Part shown: positions 7,124 to 15,999 of the stretch, piece by piece
How positions within the stretch are numbered: position 1 is the first letter of the stretch
Layout of the letters: each line of letters opens with the position of its first letter
Assembly: GCA_033764445.1 (NCBI GenBank)
Contig: JANRIZ010000006.1
Location: 1 to 42,591, forward strand
DNA: 42,591 nt
Direction: 5' to 3'
DNA from: JANRIZ01 sp033764445
Lineage (GTDB): Bacteria; Verrucomicrobiota; Verrucomicrobiia; JAWXBN01
Position numbers and translations under genes: made by a program
Notes under the pieces: generated by a model
Told to the model about the DNA's origin: nothing
Database searches by the model: none
The model's input: only the letters and a program-made list of their open reading frames with translations

Positions 7124-10100
7124 TCAGTAATGAAAGGACATGGAGACACGGAACCCCCCGTTGTTGGAGATTTCGAGCACCCCATGGATTTGGCGGACCA
7201 GCAGGGTGATGATTTTGAAGCCCAGAGACCGGGAATGTTCCAGATTGATGTCCTTGGAGAGCCCCGGTCCGTTGTCGGAAACCGTGATTTTGAAGCCCTT
7301 GCCCGGGATGGGATCGAATTGGATGAGGATGTGTCCCTTGCGGCGGTCCTTGAAGGCGTGTTTGAGCGAATTGCTGACCAGCTCATTGAGGATCAGGCCG
7401 ATGGGCACCGCCATATCGAGGTTGGTGGCCGGGGAATTGCCGATGATTTCAAAGGAGATGTTCTGATTCGGGAGCGAATAGGTCTGCAGCAGTTTGTGGC
7501 CGAGATTGCGGGAGTACTTGACCAGGTCCAGCGAGTTGAGGGCATCGGACTTGTAGAGTTCCTCGTGGATGAGAGACATGGCCGAGACGCGGTTTTGGGA
7601 TTCGGTAAGCGCCTCGACAGCGACGCGGTCCTTGGTTTCGCGGGCCTGCATTTTGAGGATGGTCGAGATGATCTGGAGATTGTTTTTGACCCTGTGGAAG
7701 ACCTCCTGGACGAGGATGTCCTTGATTTTGAGGGATCGGCGGAGTTCCTCCTCGGCCTTCGTCTGTTCCGTGACGTTCAGGTGGATGGACAGGGCGCCGA
7801 TGACACTCCCGTCAGCCGCATGAATGGGGAGGTAGGTGGAGCTGTAGATCAGGTTTTGGAAGTGCAATGGCGTGTTGAAAGTTTCCCCCGCCAGCGTGCG
7901 GGAATTGTATTCGATGATGAGTCTTCGAAAAGGGCTGTCCTCGGGGAAAGCCTCCTCAATGGATTTGCCCATGAGGAGATCCGGGTTGAGACCCGTTTCA
8001 GTAAAACCACGACCTCCTGCAAAAACAAAGCGCAGGGTGTGGTCAATAAAGACCACCACCCCGTTGGGGAAGTTTTCGACCATGGCCCGGTAGAGATTGT
8101 GATTGTGCTGGAGCGTTTCCTGGGCCGATTTGTAGTCGGTGATGTCCACGTAGGTGCCGAGGATGCGGGTCATTTGGCCCGATGCGTCGCGTTCGACCGC
8201 ATGACCCCTGACCCGGAACCAGCGCAGGGAACCATCCTGATGCAGGGCTCTGACCTCGTACGAAAGAATGTTGCTGGTTCCCTCGATGTATTGTCTTCCC
8301 AGAGAGACGATTTTTGGCCGGTCCTCCGGGTGGAAGAGAAGAATACGTTGGTCGAAATCCGTCGGGGTGGTCTGGCCCGGATAACCCAGAATTTCCATGA
8401 AGGAATCGTCGATGCGCCCGGCCGCCGAGGGAACGTGGTATTCCCAGTAGATGATTTTTCCATGGGCGGAGGCGAACTGGAGTTTGTTGCGATTTTCGAG
8501 CAGGGTTTCCTGGGCGATTTTGTAATCAGTAATGTCCACATAGGTGCCAATGACGCGGGTGATCCTGCCTGCGGAGTCCCGGCTGGCCGCCGTGCCCTGA
8601 ATGCGGAACCAGCGGAGGGACCCATCCTTGTGAAAGGCCCTGGCCTCGTAGGACAGTTCCTCGAGTTTTCCCTCAATGTATTGGTTGCCCAGGGAAACGA
8701 TGATCGGCTGGTCCTCCGGGTGGAACAGCGCCAGCCTTGCCGCGTGATCCGAGGGGCAGGGCTGCCCCGGATACCCGAGCAGGTCCATCAACAAATCATC
8801 CACCCGACCCGTGGAAGAGGAGACGTCGTATTCCCAATGGACGATTTTTCCGTGGGAGGAGGCGAATTGGAGTCTGTTGCGGTTTTCGAGAAGAGTTTCG
8901 GAAACCTGTTTTAATTCCGTGATGTCGATATAGGTGCCAATGACCCTCATGGGGAGACCCGCCGGGTCATTTTCCATGGCTTGCCCCCGGACCAGAAACC
9001 AGTGGGAGGAGCCGTCCCGATGCAGCATCCGGACCTCCCGGCTGATCTGGGTGGATTTGCCTTCCATGTACTGCATGATGTGATCGTGCAGGGCGGCCAA
9101 ATGTCCCGGAGCAAAATACTGCTGCCATTCAGTCCAGTCCCGGGACCAACTCCGATCGGGGTAACCGAGCATATCGAGGATGTAATCATCCATGCCACCC
9201 CCCTGGTCGGAGTTCCGATTCATATACCAGAACGCAATCCGTCCGTGGCGTGTTGCCAGGGCCTGACGCTTTTGGATGTCATCGAGAGCGATCTGGATTT
9301 TTTTGAGATCGGTAATATCCACCATCGTTCCGATGACTTTGTTGGCAACGCCTCGTTCATTGCGGCCATTGGTTTCGCCGTGGATCCTGAACCAGCGCAG
9401 CGAGCCATCCCGGTGGCGCATGGCCGCCTCATAATCCAGATTCAGGACTTTCCCATAGACAAAGTCATTGCCCCGCTGGCAGACCACCTTGTAACTTTCG
9501 GGCGTGTAGATATCCTTCCATTTTTCCGGCTCGTGATCCGGGCATTTTTCCCCCGGGTAACCCAGAAGCTCCATGAGAAAGTCATCCGTACGGCCCTGTG
9601 TGTGGGTGACGTCGAATTCCCAGAAGACGATTTTCCCCTTGCGGGCCGATTCGTGTTCCCGCTGCTGGGTTTCGAACAGACGCCCCTCGGCCACCTTTTG
9701 GGCCGTGATATCGGAAAAGGTGCCCAGGATCGAGACCGGGAGATTTTCACGGTTTTTCTGGATCAGACCCCTGACGACAAACCAGAGCCATGATCCGTTC
9801 CGGTGACGGCACCGGCATTCGAAGTTGAGTTCTCCGGACTGGTTTTTGAGAAAATCCATGATGCGGGACCTGAACCCCGTGCGGTCCTCCTCCGGCAGAA
9901 TATCCATGAGCCCCCCCAGGGGGCCGGGGCTTTCGGGGGCCGACAGGCCGAGGAATGACCAGAAACAGTCATCCACCGTGAATTTTTCGGGTTCGGGTGT
10001 CAATTCCCAGACCGCCAGCCTTCCGTGCGTGGTGGCGATCTGATGCCGGAGATATCCCTGAAGGAACTGGAGTTCGGTTTCCTTTTGGGTGGTGATATCC

Positions 10101-12496
10101 GTATTCGTGCCGGTCAGGCGCACACAGCGGCCGAATGCATCCCATTGGCCCATGGCACAGACACGGATCCAGCGCCAGGATCCGTCCTTGTGACGGCTTC
10201 TGTATTCCTGGGAGAACCGTTCGGGGGTTCTTTTCTGAAGATAAGCCGAGACCGCATTTTCGATCCTGACGGCATCCTCGGGCAGGAGCAGGGAACGCCA
10301 CAGATCACGGCTGGGGGGCGGTTGCCCCGGTGTGAGACCGCGCATCAGGTACCAATTGTCCGAGTACCAGATTTCATCCGTCTGCGGATTCAACTCGAAG
10401 AACCCGTCCACGCAGGACTGGAGGGCCAGCTGATGACGTTCCTGGCTCTGGCGGACCATCTCCATCGCCTTGTGTTGATCCGTCAGATCGCGGATGGACG
10501 CACAGTCAAACTCAATCCCCTCAAAGCAGTAGTAGCTGGCGCTGATTTCCACCGGGAAGGAAACCCCGTATTTGGTGGTGTACACCGTTTCAAAAACGAT
10601 GTTTTTTTGTTCGCGAAGATCGTTGAAACTGTAGATTTTTTTTTCCGGTGTGATGGTCCGGTTCAGGTCGAAGATCGAAAGCCCCAGCAGTTCCTCGCGG
10701 GAGTATCCCAGACGCCTGACCGCCGCGTTGTTGCAGTAGAGGATGCGTCCGTCGGGGCCCCTCCAGATGATCATTTCACGGGCGTTGTCGACACTGAACT
10801 GGGTCAGACGCAGATCGCGGGCCCGCAGGGCGGGGGAGGAGGACGGATGGAGCGGGTCCCCGGTCAGCCGGGCAAAGGCGACATTGATTTCCTCCCCGTG
10901 GTGATGGATCAGATTGGCCGTGATTTCCTGGGGTTGCCGGATCCCCGAGCGGGTGGTCTGGACCGATTGAAAGGTCAGTCGGCCTTTTTCCCGGAGTTCC
11001 TCCCAGTGGGCGGGCCAGCGGTCCTTTGGGAAAAGGGGGTCCACCTCCCAGACATGCATGGCGCAGATTTCCGCGAGGGTGTAATCCAGTGTTTTCAGGG
11101 CCTGACGGTTGGCGAAGAGGAAACGCCCCTCGGCATTGATGCCATAGACCATGTCCTGGGAGTTTTGGATGATTTCCTCGAAAAACCGCAGTTGGAGGGC
11201 TGTTTCCTCCAGTTTTTTCACCTCGGATTTTCTTTTTGAGATGTCGTGGACAAAACAGAGGATGACCTCCCGTCCCTCGAATTCCAGAAGCGTGGAAACG
11301 TTTTCGACCTGCAGCAGCCGTCCGTCCCGGGAGGTGTGGACCCCCTCAAAGACGCCCTGGGACATTCCGCGGAGCACCCGTCCGCGGGCCCGCCAGGAAT
11401 CCGGGGACTGCTGCCGGTCAATCTGCCAGATTTTCATGGCCGTGAGATCCTGTTTGGAATAACCCGTCTGGAGCAGGACCTGTTCATTGGCATCCAGGAT
11501 GTCCCCGTCCTGGGAAATCCAATAGATCATTTCACCCGACCGGTCCATGGACAGGCGTGCGAGCCTGAGGTTGCGATTGGTTTGGACCAGATCGCGGGAG
11601 CGGTGGGAGAGGGTGGAATTGATCAGATGCCCCCAGAGATGGGAGGCTCCGTAGGTGAGCAGGCCCAGGACCAGGATTCCCAGAAGTCCGAGCACCGGGA
11701 GCCGCCAGGAGCCCCCCGTTTCCTGGAGACCGCCGAACCAGCGTTGGTGGATGGCGGCAAACGAGCCGGAGCTTTGGATTTTGAGAAGCCCCTCGGAGAG
11801 GGTGGAGAGAATTTCCGGATGCCCCTGACTGACGGCGATGCAGTAACGGTTTTGAAACCCCTCCAGCGGGGCGCCGATATTCATCAGGGAGGAGAATTCG
11901 GATTTGTTTCGGATCAGCGCCAGACCGATGAAGCGGCTCATGATCACGCAGTCCGAGTTTCCGGAGGCCAGCAGACGCAGGCAATCCTCGTGACTGGGGG
12001 CGGCGACCACATTTTTGAGACCGTTGGCCCGGGCGTATTGTTCACTGCTGGAGAGGGCCGGTACGAGGACGATTTTGTCCTTGAGGTCGCCGACCGAGCG
12101 GATGGAGCGGTTGTCCTTGCGGACAAACAGGCCGCTGTGGGAGATCAGGTAGGGGGGGGTGAAATCGGCGAATTCATCCCTTTGTGCGGAGAAGATCAGG
12201 TCCGGGACAACGTCCACCCGGCCTTCGATGAGCATTTTCTGGATGTTGGCCCGGGAATCCACCGTGTAGGTGAGGGCGATTTTTTTTTCACGGGCGATGG
12301 CTTCGAGAAGCTCGATGGCAAATCCCGAGGGTTTGTTGTGGGCATCCAGAAATGAAAAGGGCGGGTAGTCGCGGGTGACCCCCACGCGCAGCGTCAGGGC
12401 CGGAGGTGAAACGTCGGGAGAACCTGCGAAGGTGCCGGGGCCCCCGCCCAGACACAGGAATGTAAAAAAAATACAAAGCCAAAGCCGGTTTGTCAT
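7124..12496 (-). CDS. Giant sensor kinase: SBP-TM-about 10 PAS-HisKA_2
   Basis: This 1790-residue membrane sensor has a signal peptide (about 1-24), a periplasmic bacterial family 3 solute-binding domain (about 34-255; FSFLDAHNKPSGFAIELLEAI, ending HQRWFGG), and a single membrane helix at about 266-284. I count ten PAS units starting near 313, 437, 564, 687, 819, 949, 1080, 1209, 1339 and 1468. The C-terminal kinase is of the HisKA_2/LytS-like type: phospho-acceptor His1601 in EVFHRVKNNLQ, N box LILNELVSNSLKHAF (about 1702-1716) and G1 box DNGPGL at 1741. There is no receiver. Family 3 binding domains bind amino acids or similar small solutes, so an external amino acid-like ligand is likely. 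The start at 12496 gives the signal peptide. The hybrid kinase downstream is the probable phosphate acceptor. Confidence 0.93.
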   Translation of the reverse strand: MTNRLWLCIFFTFLCLGGGPGTFAGSPDVSPPALTLRVGVTRDYPPFSFLDAHNKPSGFAIELLEAIAREKKIALTYTVDSRANIQKMLIEGRVDVVPDLIFSAQRDEFADFTPPYLISHSGLFVRKDNRSIRSVGDLKDKIVLVPALSSSEQYARANGLKNVVAAPSHEDCLRLLASGNSDCVIMSRFIGLALIRNKSEFSSLMNIGAPLEGFQNRYCIAVSQGHPEILSTLSEGLLKIQSSGSFAAIHQRWFGGLQETGGSWRLPVLGLLGILVLGLLTYGASHLWGHLINSTLSHRSRDLVQTNRNLRLARLSMDRSGEMIYWISQDGDILDANEQVLLQTGYSKQDLTAMKIWQIDRQQSPDSWRARGRVLRGMSQGVFEGVHTSRDGRLLQVENVSTLLEFEGREVILCFVHDISKRKSEVKKLEETALQLRFFEEIIQNSQDMVYGINAEGRFLFANRQALKTLDYTLAEICAMHVWEVDPLFPKDRWPAHWEELREKGRLTFQSVQTTRSGIRQPQEITANLIHHHGEEINVAFARLTGDPLHPSSSPALRARDLRLTQFSVDNAREMIIWRGPDGRILYCNNAAVRRLGYSREELLGLSIFDLNRTITPEKKIYSFNDLREQKNIVFETVYTTKYGVSFPVEISASYYCFEGIEFDCASIRDLTDQHKAMEMVRQSQERHQLALQSCVDGFFELNPQTDEIWYSDNWYLMRGLTPGQPPPSRDLWRSLLLPEDAVRIENAVSAYLQKRTPERFSQEYRSRHKDGSWRWIRVCAMGQWDAFGRCVRLTGTNTDITTQKETELQFLQGYLRHQIATTHGRLAVWELTPEPEKFTVDDCFWSFLGLSAPESPGPLGGLMDILPEEDRTGFRSRIMDFLKNQSGELNFECRCRHRNGSWLWFVVRGLIQKNRENLPVSILGTFSDITAQKVAEGRLFETQQREHESARKGKIVFWEFDVTHTQGRTDDFLMELLGYPGEKCPDHEPEKWKDIYTPESYKVVCQRGNDFVYGKVLNLDYEAAMRHRDGSLRWFRIHGETNGRNERGVANKVIGTMVDITDLKKIQIALDDIQKRQALATRHGRIAFWYMNRNSDQGGGMDDYILDMLGYPDRSWSRDWTEWQQYFAPGHLAALHDHIMQYMEGKSTQISREVRMLHRDGSSHWFLVRGQAMENDPAGLPMRVIGTYIDITELKQVSETLLENRNRLQFASSHGKIVHWEYDVSSSTGRVDDLLMDLLGYPGQPCPSDHAARLALFHPEDQPIIVSLGNQYIEGKLEELSYEARAFHKDGSLRWFRIQGTAASRDSAGRITRVIGTYVDITDYKIAQETLLENRNKLQFASAHGKIIYWEYHVPSAAGRIDDSFMEILGYPGQTTPTDFDQRILLFHPEDRPKIVSLGRQYIEGTSNILSYEVRALHQDGSLRWFRVRGHAVERDASGQMTRILGTYVDITDYKSAQETLQHNHNLYRAMVENFPNGVVVFIDHTLRFVFAGGRGFTETGLNPDLLMGKSIEEAFPEDSPFRRLIIEYNSRTLAGETFNTPLHFQNLIYSSTYLPIHAADGSVIGALSIHLNVTEQTKAEEELRRSLKIKDILVQEVFHRVKNNLQIISTILKMQARETKDRVAVEALTESQNRVSAMSLIHEELYKSDALNSLDLVKYSRNLGHKLLQTYSLPNQNISFEIIGNSPATNLDMAVPIGLILNELVSNSLKHAFKDRRKGHILIQFDPIPGKGFKITVSDNGPGLSKDINLEHSRSLGFKIITLLVRQIHGVLEISNNGGFRVSMSFHY
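8129..8908 (-). repeat. Tandem PAS-encoding repeat, two 390-base units
   Basis: Residues about 1200-1329 and 1330-1459 of the giant sensor are a tandem duplication with a 130-residue (390-base) period. Both units begin LLENRN(R/K)LQFAS and end GTYVDITDYK. By eye about two thirds of residues are identical, and the DNA is visibly similar. Three further upstream PAS units share the same pattern (a conserved Trp at 959, 1090, 1221 and 1351) and the same 129-131 residue spacing, but have diverged more. Confidence 0.85.
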
Positions 12497-12510
12497 GAGA
12501 AGTGGAGGGG

Positions 12511-12538
12511 ATTATACAGGAACAGACAAGGGGACAAA
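12511..12538 (-). promoter_or_regulatory. Candidate promoter of the giant sensor gene
   Basis: On the minus strand there is a perfect TATAAT (complement of 12511-12516), with TTTGTC (complement of 12533-12538) sixteen bases upstream. The -35 match is poor. The -10 box ends 14 bases before the ATG at 12496, so the leader would be about seven bases and has no Shine-Dalgarno sequence. Translation would be nearly leaderless. Confidence 0.45.
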
Positions 12539-12673
12539 GGATAAAACGCGGGGGGACCGCTTTTGGGCGGGACTTCAAAATCAAGCACTTACGTAAACAT
12601 GAACCTGCTTTAACCCTCCTGAATGCAGTTTTTTGCAAATCAGAAACTTTTTTTAATTTTTTTCAAAAAACGC

Positions 12674-12702
12674 TTGCACGGTTTTGGCTTTTCCTCTAGC
12701 TT
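12674..12702 (+). promoter_or_regulatory. Candidate promoter of the rpsL supercluster
   Basis: TTGCAC at 12674-12679 and TAGCTT at 12697-12702, with a 17-base spacer, fit a sigma-70-like promoter with a moderate -10 box. They lie at the end of an AT-rich run, which would favour an upstream A/T element. The predicted leader to rpsL is about 155 bases. Confidence 0.4.
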
Positions 12703-12725
12703 CACCGTTCCCTTCAGCTAGAGGA
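12692..12725. promoter_or_regulatory. 10-bp inverted repeat overlapping the rpsL promoter
   Basis: tcctctagct at 12692-12701 is the perfect reverse complement of agctagagga at 12716-12725, leaving a 14-base loop. The left arm covers most of the proposed -10 box and the right arm lies just past the expected transcription start. The geometry fits an operator for a dimeric regulator better than an mRNA structure, because only the right arm would be transcribed. No regulator is identified. Confidence 0.45.
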
Positions 12726-12866
12726 TTTGAATCTCAACCCGGTTTTCGAGGTTAAGAAACTGTTTCTAAACAGCGAGGGCTTTTTGTTCCCTGCCTCCGG
12801 CAGCGGTTTTGAAAAGAAACGAATTGAAACGAAATCAACCCAACCAACCATAACGCAATCGACGAT

Positions 12867-13274
12867 ATGCCGACAATCAACCAGCTGGTTCGCAAGGGCC
12901 GCACCAAGGTCAAGTACGAATCCAAGGCCCCGGCCCTGAAGAACTGCCCGCAACGCCGTGGGGTTTGTTTGCAGGTGATGACGCGCACGCCCAAGAAGCC
13001 CAACTCGGCGCTTCGCAAGGTGGCCAAGGTCCGCCTGACCAACGGCGTGGAGGTGATCGCCTACATTCCCGATGAAGGCCACAATCTCCAGGAGCATTCG
13101 ATTGTGTTGGTCCGTGGCGGGCGCGTGAAGGATCTGCCCGGGGTCCGCTATCATATTGTGCGCGGGACATTGGACGCGCTGGGTGTGGACAAACGCCGTG
13201 TCAGCCGTTCCAAGTACGGGGTCAAGCGTCCGAAGGCCGGGGCCGCCGCCGCCGGGGATGCAAAGAAGAAGTAG
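12867..13274 (+). CDS. rpsL: 30S ribosomal protein S12
   Basis: S12 sits at the decoding centre of the small subunit. The streptomycin-contact loop TPKKPNSALRK has Lys at 43 and 44, the wild-type sensitive form. The segment RVKDLPGVRYH carries Asp89, which is methylthiolated by RimO in many bacteria. At 135 residues it has an extra Ala/Gly/Lys-rich tail compared with the usual 123-126. It is the first gene of the supercluster, followed by rpsG after 37 bases. No Shine-Dalgarno motif is evident at the ATG. Confidence 0.98.
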   Translation: MPTINQLVRKGRTKVKYESKAPALKNCPQRRGVCLQVMTRTPKKPNSALRKVAKVRLTNGVEVIAYIPDEGHNLQEHSIVLVRGGRVKDLPGVRYHIVRGTLDALGVDKRRVSRSKYGVKRPKAGAAAAGDAKKK

Positions 13275-13311
13275 CCCATTTTAAGAAACTCAATTGAACA
13301 GGTAATATCAT

Positions 13312-13785
13312 ATGTCACGTCGCAGAACAGCCCAGAAACGCCGCGCCATCCCCGATGGACGTTATGGAAGCCTTCTTGTCACCCGCCTGATCAGCAGTGT
13401 GATGCAGAGCGGCAAAAAATCCACCGCCGAAAAGATTGTCTATGGGGCGTTTGATTCCATCAAGGACAAGAGCAAGGGTGGAGAGCCGCTGGACGTGCTG
13501 CAGAAGGCTGTCGACACCGTCAAGCCCCGGCTGGAGGTCAAGAGCCGCCGCGTGGGGGGGGCCACCTATCAGGTTCCGATGGAAGTCCCCTCGGAGCGTC
13601 AGGTCGCCCTGGCCTTCCGTTGGATGGTGGGTTTTGCGCAGGCCCGCAAGGGGGTTCCGATGCGGGATGCCCTGGCCGGAGAGATTCTGGATGCCTCCCA
13701 GGGGCAGGGGAATGCCGTCAAAAAACGTGATGATGTCCATAAGATGGCCCAGGCCAACAAAGCATTTGCACACTTGAGGTTCTAA
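13312..13785 (+). CDS. rpsG: 30S ribosomal protein S7
   Basis: S7 nucleates assembly of the 30S head and contacts the E-site tRNA. The sequence starts MSRRRTAQKR and has the family segment GGATYQVPMEV and the C-terminal HKMAQANKAFAHLRF. The length, 157 residues, matches the common 156-residue form. In E. coli S7 is the translational repressor of the str operon; whether that holds here is unknown. It ends one base before fusA, so coupled translation is likely. Confidence 0.98.
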   Translation: MSRRRTAQKRRAIPDGRYGSLLVTRLISSVMQSGKKSTAEKIVYGAFDSIKDKSKGGEPLDVLQKAVDTVKPRLEVKSRRVGGATYQVPMEVPSERQVALAFRWMVGFAQARKGVPMRDALAGEILDASQGQGNAVKKRDDVHKMAQANKAFAHLRF

Positions 13786-13786
13786 T

Positions 13787-15976
13787 ATGAGCAACGCCGT
13801 CGCACCCGCCTCCAATACCGCCAATCCGAATTCACCGGATCGCAAGTTTCCCCTGGAACGCACCCGCAACATCGGGATTTGCGCCCATATTGATGCCGGC
13901 AAGACGACTTTGACGGAGCGGATTCTTTTCTATACCGGGGCCATCCACAAGATCGGTGAGGTGCATGAGGGCACGACCGTGACGGACTGGATGGAGCAGG
14001 AGCGCGAGCGTGGGATCACGATCACCTCCGCCGCCGTCACCTGTTCGTGGTGGCAGCGCAAGGAGGCAGGTGTTTTCAAGGCGTACGAAGAGCAGAAGAT
14101 GCGCGTGAACATCATTGATACCCCCGGGCACGTGGATTTCACGGCGGAAGTGGAGCGTTCCCTGCGTGTGTTGGACGGAGCCATTGCCGTGTTCTGCGGA
14201 GTGGCCGGAGTGCAGCCCCAGTCCGAGACGGTGTGGCGTCAGGCCACCAAATACGGGGTTCCCCGCATTGCCTTTGTCAACAAGATGGACCGGACGGGTG
14301 CCAATTTTGAAAATGCGGTCAATGACATGAAGGTCAAGCTCGGGGCGAATCCCGTGCCGATTCTGATCCCCCTGGGCAAGGAGGATCATCTGACCGGTCA
14401 GATTGACGTGGTCAACCAGAAAGCCATCATTTTTGACGACAACAGCCAGTTTGGTTCCACGTACAAGGTCGAGGAGATTCCCGCCGCGCTGAAGGATTCC
14501 GCCAAGGCGGCGCTGGAATTCCTGATTGAGCGCCTGGCCGATGTGGATGACACCATTGCCGAGAAGTTTTTGGAGGGCCAGGAAATCACGCCACAGGACA
14601 TCAAGCCTGCGCTGCGCCGTGCCACGATCGCCAACAAGATCGTACCCGTGGCCGGAGGGTCCGCCTTCAAGAACAAGGGGGTTCAGTACCTGGTGGACGC
14701 CGTGGTCGATTATCTTCCCTGCCCCCTCGACATTCCCGATGTGAAGGGTGTGGATCCCGACACCCTTGCCGAAAAGCATACCCGTCCCAATGATGCCGGC
14801 AGCTTCAGTTCCCTGGCTTTCAAGCTCTGGAGCGATCCTTTTGTGGGCAAGCTCGTCTTTTTCCGGATCTACTCCGGCAAACTTTCCAAGGGGGACACCG
14901 TTTACAATCCCCGCACCAACAAGCGGGACCGTATCAGCCGTCTGATCCAGATCCAGGCCGACAAACGCGAGGAACTGGACACCGTTTATTCCGGTGACAT
15001 TGCCGCCATTGTCGGCATCAAGAATGTCACCACCGGTGACACGCTCTGCAATGAGGACGACATGATCATGCTTGAGCCGCCCACCTTCCCCGAGCCCGTC
15101 ATTTCGATGGCCATCGAGCCCAAGACCAAGGGTGACCGTGAGCGGATGGGGGAGGGGTTGAGCCGTCTTTCCGAAGAGGATCCCACCTTCCGTGTCTTTA
15201 CCGATGAGGAGACCAGCCAGACGATCATCGCCGGGATGGGTGAGCTTCATCTGGAGATCATCCGTGACCGCCTGTTGCGCGAGTTCAAGGTCGAGGCCAA
15301 CTCCGGCGCGCCGCAGATTGCGTATCGTGAAACCATCACCAAGGACGCCGATGGTGAAGGCAAGCTGGTCAAGCAGTCCGGCGGACGCGGTCAGTACGGC
15401 CACGTGATCATCAAGGTTTATCCCAATGAAAAGGGCAAGGGCAACGAGATCGACAACAAGGTTGTCGGTGGCAACATTCCCAAGGAGTACATTCCCGCCT
15501 GCAAAAAGGGCCTGGAAGAAGGTCTGCTCAACGGCGTGGTGGCCGGATATCCCGTTGTGGACGTGAAAATCGACATCATTGACGGGTCCTACCATGACGT
15601 GGACTCCAACGAAATGGCCTTTAAAATGGCGGCCATTTTCGCCCTCAAGGACGCCTTCAAACAGGCCGGTTCGATCCTGCTCGAGCCCATCATGAAGGTG
15701 GAATGCACGACTCCGGACGAATATCAGGGTGACATTCTGGGGGATATCAACCGCCGCCGCGGCAAGATCATCAACATTGAGACCAAGGCCAATGCCTCCG
15801 TCGCCCGCGCCGATGTGCCCCTTTCGGAAATGTTCGGTTACGCCACCGCCATCCGTTCCCTTTCCAAGGGACGCGCCGCGTATTCGATGGAACCCTCGCA
15901 TTTTGAGCAGGTGCCCAACCAGGTGCTCAACCAGATTGTCGAGCAGAACAGCAAAAAACCCGCCCCCCGCAGCTAA
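13787..15976 (+). CDS. fusA: Elongation factor G
   Basis: EF-G is the GTPase that drives ribosomal translocation and, with RRF, recycling. GTPase motifs are G1 AHIDAGKT (33-40), the switch I region RGITITSA, G3 DTPGHVDF and G4 NKMD. The translocation domain IV has the segment SGGRGQYGHV. It is 729 residues, about 30 longer than E. coli EF-G; part of the difference is an N-terminal Asn/Pro/Ala-rich tail of about 20 residues. The ATG follows the rpsG stop by one base, with GAGG upstream. tuf (EF-Tu), which usually follows fusA, is absent: rpsJ starts 23 bases later. Confidence 0.98.
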   Translation: MSNAVAPASNTANPNSPDRKFPLERTRNIGICAHIDAGKTTLTERILFYTGAIHKIGEVHEGTTVTDWMEQERERGITITSAAVTCSWWQRKEAGVFKAYEEQKMRVNIIDTPGHVDFTAEVERSLRVLDGAIAVFCGVAGVQPQSETVWRQATKYGVPRIAFVNKMDRTGANFENAVNDMKVKLGANPVPILIPLGKEDHLTGQIDVVNQKAIIFDDNSQFGSTYKVEEIPAALKDSAKAALEFLIERLADVDDTIAEKFLEGQEITPQDIKPALRRATIANKIVPVAGGSAFKNKGVQYLVDAVVDYLPCPLDIPDVKGVDPDTLAEKHTRPNDAGSFSSLAFKLWSDPFVGKLVFFRIYSGKLSKGDTVYNPRTNKRDRISRLIQIQADKREELDTVYSGDIAAIVGIKNVTTGDTLCNEDDMIMLEPPTFPEPVISMAIEPKTKGDRERMGEGLSRLSEEDPTFRVFTDEETSQTIIAGMGELHLEIIRDRLLREFKVEANSGAPQIAYRETITKDADGEGKLVKQSGGRGQYGHVIIKVYPNEKGKGNEIDNKVVGGNIPKEYIPACKKGLEEGLLNGVVAGYPVVDVKIDIIDGSYHDVDSNEMAFKMAAIFALKDAFKQAGSILLEPIMKVECTTPDEYQGDILGDINRRRGKIINIETKANASVARADVPLSEMFGYATAIRSLSKGRAAYSMEPSHFEQVPNQVLNQIVEQNSKKPAPRS

Positions 15977-15999
15977 CGATTTGATCAAGGAAAGATGTT

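Larger units (their letters stand above)
12497..12866. other. Divergent intergenic region, giant sensor and rpsL
   Basis: These 370 bases separate the minus-strand sensor operon from the plus-strand ribosomal supercluster. The middle (about 12580-12690) is AT-rich, unlike the surrounding coding DNA. It contains candidate promoters in both directions and a 10-bp inverted repeat, listed separately. The last 140 bases before rpsL would be an untranslated leader with a small ctgttt/aaacag hairpin at about 12761-12776. No Shine-Dalgarno motif is evident before the rpsL ATG. No credible gene is seen here. Confidence 0.6.

Noticed and set aside
7118..8914. 598-codon plus-strand open frame opposite the giant sensor
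   Set aside because: Antisense shadow; its own internal repetition simply mirrors the PAS repeats.
13832..15988. 718-codon minus-strand open frame opposite fusA
   Set aside because: Antisense shadow of a highly conserved gene, produced by codon bias.
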